Of a stretch of DNA of 64,000 nt, positions 23,598 to 34,672 are shown piece after piece. The notes beneath the pieces are model-generated. The model did not search any database. It saw only the letters and a list, made by a program, of their open reading frames with translations, and had not been told where the DNA came from. The position numbers and the translations under genes are program-made. This DNA comes from an uncultured Eubacteriales bacterium (GTDB lineage: Bacteria; Bacillota; Clostridia; Peptostreptococcales; Anaerovoracaceae). Within the stretch, counting starts at the first letter, position 1. Each line of letters starts with the position of its first letter. The stretch is taken from the NCBI GenBank assembly GCA_902786855.1, contig CADAEH010000006.1:1-64000 (forward strand), given 5' to 3'.

Positions 23598-25766
23598 ATG
23601 AAGAGAAAATTGCTGATCCACGTCTTGATCATCGCATTATTGATCACCCTCTGCGGATGCGGTGAGGAAGTCGTTGAAGAAACGAATAAGGACGGTCTGC
23701 GCAAGACCACTGCAGGCCTGAATATAGAGGTAGATGAGTCTTCCGGCTCTATGAGCATAGAGCGGCCTAAGATCGGGAACACGCCTATGGGCGATAAAGA
23801 TACATGGACTGTTTTCGTGTATCTGTGCGGCTCCGATCTTGAATCACGCATATTCTTCGGAGGAGGAATGGCTACCGATGACATAGAAGAGATGTGCAAG
23901 GCATCTGCCAGCGACAATGTGCGATTTGTGATCGAGACCGGCGGCTGCTCATTTTGGCATGATGACAATATAGACAGCGATGTTCTCGGCAGATTTGTTG
24001 TTGAAAACGGAAAGCTGAAATCCGCCGGCGAGGCCAAACAGGCTTCCATGGGAAAGACCTCCACATTGACCAAGTTTCTGAAGTGGGGCATCAAAAACTA
24101 TCCTGCAGAAAAAATGGGCGTAGTATTCTGGGATCACGGCGGCGGCAGTCTGTCCGGTGTATGTTTTGACGAGCTTGAGGACGAAGATTCTCTCGGCCTT
24201 CGCGAGATCGATGCGGCATTTCTCAGCCTCATAGAAAGCGGAGAGCTGACAGACAAATTCGAGTTCATCGGTTTTGACGCATGCCTGATGGGCACAGTAG
24301 AAGCCGCGAATATCCTCGCTTCTTATTCTGACTATATGTACGGATCAGAAGAAAGTGAACCGGGCTCCGGATGGGATTACAAGGCGATAGGCAATTATCT
24401 GGCAAAGCATCCTGAAGCGGATGGCGCGGCTCTCGGCAAGGAGGTCTGTGACAGTTTCCAGAAACAGTGCGAAAAATCCGGCGACGGAAAGATCGTAACG
24501 ATGTCGGTCATCGATCTGTCGAAAATGGATCCACTGCTCAAAAAATTCAATAGTTTCTCACAGCAGATATACCAGAAAAGCGAAGACAAAGACGTGCTCT
24601 CCGCTATGGTGCGCAATATCAATTCCGTTGACAATTTCGGCGGCAACAACAAGGCAGACGGTTATACCAACATGGTCGACCTCGGCGGAATCATTTCCTC
24701 ATGCAAAAAATGGTCGGATAAAGCGGAGGCTGCAGGCAGCGCTCTGGATGAGACTGTTATATATAAAGTCTCCGGGGCGGATCATAAGAAAGCTACCGGA
24801 CTGTCGACATACTACCCTCTGAGGATAGAGGGTTCAAAAGAGCTGAGCATATTCGAAAGCGTCTGCATCAGTCCTTACTACATGTCATTCGTCGGACGTC
24901 AGGGCTACGGCAGTGTCCACGGCGGCAACACAGAAGATTATGACGACGAGGAATTTTACGACGGCGGGATCTGGGAATGGCTGAACAGCTTCCTGTTCGA
25001 TGATGAGACCGGCGAATACGAATATGATGATGAGTACGAGGACGAAGGCGGTTTCTGGGATTTCTTCGATGACCATGAAGACGGGGCCGAAAGCGAGCTG
25101 ATCACTTTCGAAGAGGAGCCCGGAATGAACTCTGCAGGAGAGTATTGCTTCACTCTTGATGATGAAGGCTACTGCAACACCTGCGATGTGATGGCACTTG
25201 TATATAACGAGCTGGAGGACGGCTCGTATATCGAACTGGGCGAGACTTATGATGTCAACGTTGACTGGGATACCGGATATGTCAGTGACAATTTTGACGG
25301 TTACTGGCTGTCGCTTCCTGACGGACAGAATCTGGCTACATATATAGTCGATGTGACGGACGACTATGTCATCTATACATCACCGATACTGCTCAACGGA
25401 GAAGAGATCAATCTGAGGATGCGGCAGTATTTCGATGACGGAAGCGTCAAAGTCGAAGGCGCGTGGGAAGGTATCGATGAATACGGAGCATCCGGCAGGG
25501 ATATCGTAAAACTCAGGAAGGGCGATAAAATAACCCCGGTCTATTACTGTATCGATGAGGACGGTGAGGATCTCGATGAGTATGAGGGTGAAGCATACAC
25601 AATCACATCAGAGAAGGGAAAGCCTAAGATCGACTACGATTATCTGTATGCAGGAGATTACTCATATGCATTCTGCATAACCGACATCTACGGCGATGAG
25701 TATGTCACAGATCTTGTAGGCTTCCACCTCTCGAAAAACGGAGAAGTCAGTTTCTATGAGGATTAA
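23598..25766 (+). CDS. Clostripain-family (C11) cysteine peptidase lipoprotein
   Basis: A product of 722 residues. The N-terminus has a lipoprotein signal with a CGCG lipobox region near residues 19-22. The C11 domain follows: TVFVYLCGSDLESR (about 71-84), VVFWDHGGGSLSG with catalytic H180, and FIGFDACLMGTVEAA with catalytic C229. A very acidic, aromatic insert (DYDDEEFYDGGIWEW, YEYDDEYEDEGGFWDFF) lies at about 444-495, and a beta-rich C-terminal region follows to 722. C11 enzymes such as clostripain cleave after Arg or Lys and often self-activate. Here the protein is membrane-tethered. It is monocistronic, with a promoter at 23468 and a terminator at 25835. Confidence 0.88.
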   Translation: MKRKLLIHVLIIALLITLCGCGEEVVEETNKDGLRKTTAGLNIEVDESSGSMSIERPKIGNTPMGDKDTWTVFVYLCGSDLESRIFFGGGMATDDIEEMCKASASDNVRFVIETGGCSFWHDDNIDSDVLGRFVVENGKLKSAGEAKQASMGKTSTLTKFLKWGIKNYPAEKMGVVFWDHGGGSLSGVCFDELEDEDSLGLREIDAAFLSLIESGELTDKFEFIGFDACLMGTVEAANILASYSDYMYGSEESEPGSGWDYKAIGNYLAKHPEADGAALGKEVCDSFQKQCEKSGDGKIVTMSVIDLSKMDPLLKKFNSFSQQIYQKSEDKDVLSAMVRNINSVDNFGGNNKADGYTNMVDLGGIISSCKKWSDKAEAAGSALDETVIYKVSGADHKKATGLSTYYPLRIEGSKELSIFESVCISPYYMSFVGRQGYGSVHGGNTEDYDDEEFYDGGIWEWLNSFLFDDETGEYEYDDEYEDEGGFWDFFDDHEDGAESELITFEEEPGMNSAGEYCFTLDDEGYCNTCDVMALVYNELEDGSYIELGETYDVNVDWDTGYVSDNFDGYWLSLPDGQNLATYIVDVTDDYVIYTSPILLNGEEINLRMRQYFDDGSVKVEGAWEGIDEYGASGRDIVKLRKGDKITPVYYCIDEDGEDLDEYEGEAYTITSEKGKPKIDYDYLYAGDYSYAFCITDIYGDEYVTDLVGFHLSKNGEVSFYED

Positions 25767-25834
25767 GTATTGACCGGTCTTCCGTGATCAAAGGCGATCC
25801 ATCGCAGCATCTGATTCCGGCAAAAAAATGCATC

Positions 25835-25868
25835 AAAAAAGGAGTTCACATCGCGAACTCCTTTTTTT
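25835..25868. terminator. Bidirectional terminator between the C11 gene and ilvE
   Basis: AAAAAAGGAGTTC pairs with GAACTCCTTTTTT around a 7-base loop, so a T-run is present in both directions between these convergent genes. Confidence 0.9.
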
Positions 25869-25909
25869 GTCAAAACGTTTTATTGAATCCAAGTGGGAAT
25901 GAACGTATG

Positions 25910-28619
<2,710 letters not shown>

Positions 28620-30200
28620 CTATACTCCGCTGGCACCATAGTTGGAAAGGACCCTTGCAGACGGATCGTTTACATCGCATCCTTCCCATTCTTTATTAGG
28701 CATCCAGAAATCCACTATCATCCTGGCCTGCCTTGGATAGTATTTCTCGAAGATGTCGCGGTACAGGAGTGATTCCTTGGTAAATGGTACCGCATAGTCA
28801 TAGCGTCTGCACCCTGCCTCGAACTCTTCGTCAGTATAGACGGTCTCCGCATATTCCTTCAGATCATCTACCATCGAATGTCCCACAGCATCAGAAAAAG
28901 CTGCCTTTTCTCTCCAGAGGATCTCGTCAGGCAGGTAGTCTCCCTCGAATGCTTTTCTCAGCAGGTATTTCCCTTTACCATACCTGTTCATCTTCAGTTC
29001 AGGGTCGATCGACATGACATACTGTACAAAATCCAGATCTCCGAACGGCACCCTGCCCTCAAGGCTGTTTCCTGAAATGCATCTGTCTGCTCTCAGCACA
29101 TCATACATGTGCAGCTCCCTCATGCGCTTACAGGATTCCTTCTGGAACTCCTCTGCAGACGGAGCAAAATCAGTGTACTTGTATCCGAAAAGTTCATCGG
29201 ATATCTCTCCTGTCAGTATCACTCTCAGGTCTGTATTCTCATGGATCGCTTTGCACATCAGGTACATGCCCATCGATGCTCTGATCGTCGTAATATCATA
29301 TGTGCCGAGCAGGTAGATCACTTCTTCGAGAGCATCAAGGACATCCTGCCTGGTCATGATCACCTCAGTATGATCACTGCCTATGTAGTCGGCAACGATC
29401 CTTGCATATTTCAGATCGATCGGGTCTATATCCATGCCAACTGAGAAAGTCTTTATCGGCTCACTGCTCTCTTTCGCGGCTATCGCACATACCAGTGAGG
29501 AGTCGAGTCCTCCTGACAGCAGGAATCCTACCCGGGCATCGGCTACCAGTCTCTTGCTCACACCTTTTATGAGCTTTTCCCTGATATTTCTGAAGATCTC
29601 ATCCACATCGTCCGATATGTACCCATCGACTTCCGTGACATCACGGTAACGGATGAAGCCCCCGTTCTTCCAGTAGTGCCCGGGCGGAAACGGCATTATC
29701 CTGCCGGTGATACCAATAAGGCTCTTAGGCTCGCTGGCAAAAGCGATATTGCCCTCCTTATCGTAGCCATAATAAAGCGGTCTTATCCCGATCGGGTCCC
29801 TGGCTGCAATGTACTCTCCTGTGTTTTCGTTGTACAGAACACATACGAATTCCGCATCCAGCATTCTGAACATATCTGTACCGTATTCGAAGAACATCGG
29901 CAGCAGGATCTCGCAGTCGGAACCTGACCTGAAAGTATATCCCATAGACTCCAGCTCAGATTTGATCTTTTCAAAACCATAGATCTCTCCGTTACAGATC
30001 ACCTTCCATCCGGCCATCTCAAACGGCTGCATGCCTTCCGGCGTAAGACCCATGATAGACAATCTGTGGAATCCCATTATTCCGTGTGTGTTTTGTATTA
30101 TCCTTGTATCATCAGGACCTCTGTATTTTGTCTTCGCAAAAGCTTTCCCGAACTCTTCCGGAGTGACACAGTTTCCTGTAACAGCCATTATCGTGCACAT
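28620..30200 (-). CDS. asnB: Asparagine synthetase, glutamine-hydrolysing
   Basis: A product of 526 residues. The N-terminal nucleophile Cys2 follows Met (MCTIMAVTGN), with KYRGPDDTRI and GFHRLSIMGL of the class II glutaminase domain. The synthetase domain has the ATP pyrophosphatase loop FLLSGGLDSSLVCAIAA (about 230) and later DELFGYKYTDFAPSAEEF. It makes asparagine from aspartate, ATP and glutamine. It lies 15 bases after glnN, which supplies its glutamine, and 9 bases before pyrG. Confidence 0.95.
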   Translation of the reverse strand: MCTIMAVTGNCVTPEEFGKAFAKTKYRGPDDTRIIQNTHGIMGFHRLSIMGLTPEGMQPFEMAGWKVICNGEIYGFEKIKSELESMGYTFRSGSDCEILLPMFFEYGTDMFRMLDAEFVCVLYNENTGEYIAARDPIGIRPLYYGYDKEGNIAFASEPKSLIGITGRIMPFPPGHYWKNGGFIRYRDVTEVDGYISDDVDEIFRNIREKLIKGVSKRLVADARVGFLLSGGLDSSLVCAIAAKESSEPIKTFSVGMDIDPIDLKYARIVADYIGSDHTEVIMTRQDVLDALEEVIYLLGTYDITTIRASMGMYLMCKAIHENTDLRVILTGEISDELFGYKYTDFAPSAEEFQKESCKRMRELHMYDVLRADRCISGNSLEGRVPFGDLDFVQYVMSIDPELKMNRYGKGKYLLRKAFEGDYLPDEILWREKAAFSDAVGHSMVDDLKEYAETVYTDEEFEAGCRRYDYAVPFTKESLLYRDIFEKYYPRQARMIVDFWMPNKEWEGCDVNDPSARVLSNYGASGV

Positions 30201-30215
30201 TTTGTCCCTCCTTCT

Positions 30216-32306
30216 CTACTTTTCCCCGAACAGCAGCAATCCATAGTTCGGAAGCGGCCAATACTTTTTGGATGTCAGCTTTTCCGCGGCATCGCTGTCT
30301 TCTCTGAGTCTGCACATTTCCGGAAGCAGCTGATCACGAATGATCTCAGCATCACGGAAATAGTCCTCGCCGCTGAGGGAATCCAGAACACTTACCATTT
30401 TCTGAACATCAAAGTATATCCTGTCTGTTCTCGATGACAGTTCCCTGATTATTTCTTTTTCAAAGCTACACTCCAGATCAGGGATCGCACGCTTCTTCTC
30501 ATTCATATTCGCTGACAGCTCTGCTGCATAGCCCTCAACAGCAGGGGCGATCCTCTTGATCGCCATGGATCGCATCGTCCTGGCTTCTATGCATATGGTC
30601 TTACAGTAGTTCTCAAGCATGATCTCACATCTTGACTCAAGCTCTGACCTGCTGAATACGCCCAGTCTTGTAAGCATCGCCACATTTTTATCGTCAAGAA
30701 GATGCGGCACACAGTCCGGAGTCGTCCTGTAGTTGGATAGTTTCCTCTTTTCCGCTTCTATAAGCCACTCATCTTCGTATCCGTTCCCGTTGAAGATGAT
30801 CCTCTTATGGTCACGCACGGTCTCTCTTATCAGCCGGTATGCTGTCTCATTTGAGTCCTCTGCTCCTTCCAGTTTCTCTGCAAATGATTCCAGAGCATCC
30901 GCGACCGCACTGTTGAGTATCACATTAGGGAAGGCCAGACTGCTCATCGAGCCCGGCATCCTGAATTCGAACTTATTGCCCGTAAAGGCAAACGGAGATG
31001 TCCTGTTTCTGTCAGTGTTGTCTCTTCTGAATCCCGGCAGCACTCTGGTACCGAGCTCCATAAGCACCTTTCTGCTGTCTTCATAAGGTATGTCTTCCTC
31101 TATTGAGTGCAGGACGGCCGTCAGCTCATCACCGAGAAATATCGAAATGACTGCAGGCGGCGCCTCATGCGCACCGAGCCTGTGGTCATTACCCGCCGAT
31201 GCGACCGATATCCTCAGGAGGTCCTGGAAATTGTCGACTGCTTTGATGACAGCGCACAGGAACAGCAGGAACTGCACATTGTCATGAGGTGTCTCTCCCG
31301 GCGCCAGGAGATTGTCTCCCCTGTCAGTCGAAAGAGACCAGTTATTATGCTTGCCGCTGCCGTTGACTCCGTCATAAGGTTTCTCATGCAGCAGCGCTGC
31401 GAATCCGTGCCTTTCAGCGACCTTTCTGATCATCTCCATCACGAGCTGGTTCTGATCTACCGTCACGTTTACCTTGGTATATATGCATGCAAGCTCATGC
31501 TGGGACGGCGCTACCTCATTGTGTTCCGTCTTGGCAAACACACCGAGCTTCCACAGCTCTTCATTCAGCTCTTCCATGAACTTCGCTATCTCAGGCTTGA
31601 TGGCCCCGAAATAATGATCGTCGAGTTCCTGCCCCTTAGGCGGCATCACTCCGAACAGAGTCCTTCCTGTGAATCTAAGGTCAGGCCTTTTCTCATAGAG
31701 GTCGATCGGAACAAGGAAATATTCCTGTTCTGCTCCGGCTACCGCATGTACTCTCTTTACTGTTGTATTGCCCAGCAGTTTCAGCACTCTCAGTGCCTGA
31801 TAGTTCAGCGCATCCATGGACCTCAGCAGCGATGTCTTCTCATCCATTGCTTCGCCGCTGTAGGAACAGAACGCGGTCGGTATGCACAGTGTCTTGTCTC
31901 TTATAAATGCAAAAGACGTAGGATCCCATGCCGTATATCCTCTGGCTTCAAAGGTCGCCCTCAGGCCGCCCGAAGGAAACGACGATGCATCAGGCTCACC
32001 CTTTATGAGCTCCTTCCCGGAGAAGTCCATGATGACTCCTCCGTCAGGAGACAGCTGTATGAAGCTGTCATGCTTTTCTGCCGTAACTCCGTTGAGCGGC
32101 TGGAACCAGTGTGTATAATGTGTAGCCCCGTTGGAAACGGCCCAGTCTTTCATGGCCTGCGCAACTGCATTGGCTATATTCTGATTCAGAGGTTCTCCCC
32201 GGTTGATCGTATTCCTCATTGAGCGATAGACGTCAGCCGACAGCATTGATCTCATCACTTTGTCATCAAATACCATCGATCCGAAATAATCAGATACTTT
32301 ACTCAT
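30216..32306 (-). CDS. glnN: Glutamine synthetase type III (GSIII/GlnN)
   Basis: The start MSKVSDYFGSMVFDD (32304-32306) has AGGAGGT 7 bases upstream. The product is 696 residues, matching the large GSIII family of Bacteroides, Clostridia and some cyanobacteria. Diagnostic stretches are HYTHWFQPLNGVTAEKHDSF, AGAEQEYFLV, EHNEVAPSQHELACIY, YDGVNGSGKHNNWSL and GNDHRLGAHEAPPAVISIF. It condenses glutamate, ammonia and ATP to glutamine. As first gene of glnN-asnB-pyrG-ilvE it sets the glutamine supply for the operon. The upstream 140 bases are AT-rich with a TTGAAA/TTTCAA palindrome that could be an operator. Confidence 0.95.
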   Translation of the reverse strand: MSKVSDYFGSMVFDDKVMRSMLSADVYRSMRNTINRGEPLNQNIANAVAQAMKDWAVSNGATHYTHWFQPLNGVTAEKHDSFIQLSPDGGVIMDFSGKELIKGEPDASSFPSGGLRATFEARGYTAWDPTSFAFIRDKTLCIPTAFCSYSGEAMDEKTSLLRSMDALNYQALRVLKLLGNTTVKRVHAVAGAEQEYFLVPIDLYEKRPDLRFTGRTLFGVMPPKGQELDDHYFGAIKPEIAKFMEELNEELWKLGVFAKTEHNEVAPSQHELACIYTKVNVTVDQNQLVMEMIRKVAERHGFAALLHEKPYDGVNGSGKHNNWSLSTDRGDNLLAPGETPHDNVQFLLFLCAVIKAVDNFQDLLRISVASAGNDHRLGAHEAPPAVISIFLGDELTAVLHSIEEDIPYEDSRKVLMELGTRVLPGFRRDNTDRNRTSPFAFTGNKFEFRMPGSMSSLAFPNVILNSAVADALESFAEKLEGAEDSNETAYRLIRETVRDHKRIIFNGNGYEDEWLIEAEKRKLSNYRTTPDCVPHLLDDKNVAMLTRLGVFSRSELESRCEIMLENYCKTICIEARTMRSMAIKRIAPAVEGYAAELSANMNEKKRAIPDLECSFEKEIIRELSSRTDRIYFDVQKMVSVLDSLSGEDYFRDAEIIRDQLLPEMCRLREDSDAAEKLTSKKYWPLPNYGLLLFGEK

Positions 32307-32448
32307 ATCATGAACCTCCTTTCTTCTCATACCCTGCACATTGCTCTGATCGTGCAGCCTGAATTGAAAAACTTATTTCAACAATATCCCTGCCGGATTT
32401 ATAAATGAAATACATATATCTTTTGTATTATCATATTTTCCGCATATC

Positions 32449-32476
32449 AAAAGAGAGCGCTGTCCGGCGCTCTCTG
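32449..32476 (-). terminator. Terminator of the LysR-fusion protein operon
   Basis: On the minus strand AGAGAGCGC pairs with GCGCTCTCT around CGGACA, followed by Ts. It lies 20 bases after the stop of the flavoprotein gene and separates this operon from glnN. Confidence 0.85.
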
Positions 32477-32495
32477 TCATTCATGATCTCCACGT

Positions 32496-33599
32496 TCACC
32501 TGATATTATCTGCAAAGACTTCTGCCTGCCTGTCGATATCCGATATCTCAAGTATGCTCATCGGATCATTCGCAGTTTCATTCATCACGAATCTCCCGGG
32601 CAGTATGAATCCCTTGTTGAAATTCAGCGCTCCGATGATCTGTTCCGATACGATGTCTCCTCCGCTGTAGCCGGATACAACAAGTGCATACATACGCTTT
32701 CTGCTGAAGTCATGTACCCGGAAAATCGATGTAAGTCTGTTGATGAACGCTGTGAGATTGGCATTCAGAGCATCGTTATAGTTCGGACATATCATAACGA
32801 GCACGTCACAGTTTATTATTGCCGGGTATACCTGCTCAGTCATGATCCCGCCGTAAAAGCATTTGCCGTTTTCCCCGAAATGGAAGCATTGCTCGTATCC
32901 ACAGCCTCTGCATTCCTGCAGATTACCCTCTCTGAGCGAGATCTCGGTTATCTCTGCCCTGTCTTCGAGATTTTTCCTGACCTTATCCCACAGAAGAAGG
33001 GTGTTCGATGTCTTTCTTGAGCTGGCATGGACCGCAAGTATCTTAAGCTTGTCTCCCGCTGCAGCCGTATCAGAGAAGTCAAAGTCCATGACCCGGCGGA
33101 CAAGGCTCTCCATCTGCATGGCATAGACAGTCTCGGGAGATTCTCCGGTGACGCCCGATAATACATGAAAGTTCCCGAGCGAACCGGTAGCCTCTACAAG
33201 CGGTCTTCCCGGAAGCGTGCAGCCTGCGGCATTGATGGTGAACGCCAGTCTCCTGGCGAGAGCTTTCGTGAAAAACTCCCCTTGCCCATCCACTACAATG
33301 CCGCCGGCAGCTCCCTCAAGGAAGTCCGGCCTTGCCCGGAAAAACTCTAGCAGCCTGTAATACTCCATGTTTACACCTGCTTCCGAAAGGCTGATCGCGA
33401 ATATTATGCGCTTTCCTTTCAGCGCAATATGATCGAGCTCCGACGCCTTTTCAACAAGCGTGATCTCTACCCCTTCGCCGGCGAGAGTTTCAAGGATGCC
33501 CTCCAGGATGTTTTCCATCCTGCGGTTCCATTCCTGAAGCTCGCAGATCGGCCGTATTACAGTAATACTCCTTTTTTCTTTCTCAGTCCCGATCGTCAT
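32496..33599 (-). CDS. Cys-rich flavoprotein, NADPH-dependent FMN reductase family with an extra N-terminal domain
   Basis: A product of 367 residues, about twice the usual length. Residues 185-367 look like the NADPH-dependent FMN reductase/iron-sulfur flavoprotein fold: LAVHASSRKTSNTLLLWDKV (FMN phosphate loop) and ICPNYNDALNANLTAFINRL. A Cys cluster C230-x2-C233-x4-C238-x8-C247 sits where Isf-type proteins hold an iron-sulfur cluster. Residues 1-180 form an additional flavodoxin-like or dehydrogenase-like domain (RIIFAISLSEAGVNMEYYRL). It is the last gene of the LysR-fusion operon. A role as electron donor to a neighbour product is possible but inferred. Confidence 0.7.
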   Translation of the reverse strand: MTIGTEKEKRSITVIRPICELQEWNRRMENILEGILETLAGEGVEITLVEKASELDHIALKGKRIIFAISLSEAGVNMEYYRLLEFFRARPDFLEGAAGGIVVDGQGEFFTKALARRLAFTINAAGCTLPGRPLVEATGSLGNFHVLSGVTGESPETVYAMQMESLVRRVMDFDFSDTAAAGDKLKILAVHASSRKTSNTLLLWDKVRKNLEDRAEITEISLREGNLQECRGCGYEQCFHFGENGKCFYGGIMTEQVYPAIINCDVLVMICPNYNDALNANLTAFINRLTSIFRVHDFSRKRMYALVVSGYSGGDIVSEQIIGALNFNKGFILPGRFVMNETANDPMSILEISDIDRQAEVFADNIR

Positions 33600-33663
33600 C
33601 TTTTTAAAAGATCTTCCTTATCAAAAGATCCGTCCGCCCTGCATACAGACCTTTTGTCCCCGT

Positions 33664-34656
33664 CTATCTTATCCTGCACAGATTCCTGTAAGACTCGAGT
33701 ATTCTCTCATACAGACTGTCCGGGAGAGGTACGTCCTCATATTCAAACCCTTCTGCAGTCAGTCTGTTCTTTACGCCCATAAAGGCTCCTTCTGTCCGGC
33801 TGCCCATGTATACCGATCCGTAGTGCCACTCTCCCCTTAAAGTAAGCAGTATCGATACAGCAGCTGAAGATATCGCAGGCGCGATGTACGGCTTGAAGCC
33901 CAGTTCACGCACCTTCAGGTTGGCATTTTTCGCAAGTTCGGTCAGATGCAGTGAAGCATTCTCGTCATAGTGCTCTATGCTGTTGGCTATGACAAGGTCC
34001 TGACCGTGCGGACCGAATGCTCTTCCCTCTGAGGCATACAATGTTTCGGCAGCATCAGATGATCTTTCGGCATAATACAGAGCTCTCATGTTCATCACTC
34101 CGAGTCCGTACCCCTGGATCTGCCATGGTTCCAGTCCTGCCTCATCGAGGAATGCTGCAGCCAGATTATCCACAGGATCACTGACCACCGCTACCATCCC
34201 CTTGTATGCGGCTTTCTTCGCAAGGTCAGCATAATGTTTTATTATTTCCCTGTTCGCCTCAAGCTGTACCATCCGGACATCGATCTTTTCGCCGCCGTCA
34301 TCTGCTGAAACAGGAGGCACGCCTCTGCTGGCGCAGAATATGAGCAGATCACAGTCAAAAAGAGTGTCCTCATCAAGAATGCGTACCGGAGGCAGATCAT
34401 GTGTGCCGAATGGATAACCGATCTGATTGATCTCCATCTCAAGACGCTCAAGGTTCTCAGGGCGTATATCCAGGATCCCGATCTCAGAAACAACGTCACT
34501 GCCCAGCAGCCTGAGACCTATGAGCATCGTTGTCCCTACATCTCCGAGCGCAAGTATGTTCACTCTGTTTTTTCCATTCAGGATAACCGGGCATCCTCCC
34601 GCTCCTGTCACTTCCTCTATTCCATTATCCCGAGGCAGCTCGTGCAGATATCTCAT
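33664..34656 (-). CDS. Lactate/malate dehydrogenase-like NAD-binding protein (atypical)
   Basis: A product of 330 residues with AGGAG before ATG 34656. The pattern VNILALGDVGTTMLIGLRLL, SEIGILDI, CDLLIFCASRG, VVSDPVDNLAAA and FGPHGQDLVIANS follows the LDH/MDH order: Rossmann loop, acidic ribose-binding residue, the V-T-N-P-x-D motif and the catalytic-His G-x-H-G. Several positions depart from the family: GDVG replaces GxGxxG, and SDPVDN replaces TNPVD. The catalytic His remains. The substrate specificity may therefore differ from lactate or malate. It lies 17 bases after the 1573-residue fusion gene and 64 bases before the flavoprotein gene. Confidence 0.7.
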   Translation of the reverse strand: MRYLHELPRDNGIEEVTGAGGCPVILNGKNRVNILALGDVGTTMLIGLRLLGSDVVSEIGILDIRPENLERLEMEINQIGYPFGTHDLPPVRILDEDTLFDCDLLIFCASRGVPPVSADDGGEKIDVRMVQLEANREIIKHYADLAKKAAYKGMVAVVSDPVDNLAAAFLDEAGLEPWQIQGYGLGVMNMRALYYAERSSDAAETLYASEGRAFGPHGQDLVIANSIEHYDENASLHLTELAKNANLKVRELGFKPYIAPAISSAAVSILLTLRGEWHYGSVYMGSRTEGAFMGVKNRLTAEGFEYEDVPLPDSLYERILESYRNLCRIR

Positions 34657-34672
34657 GTGTTACTTTCTCCTG

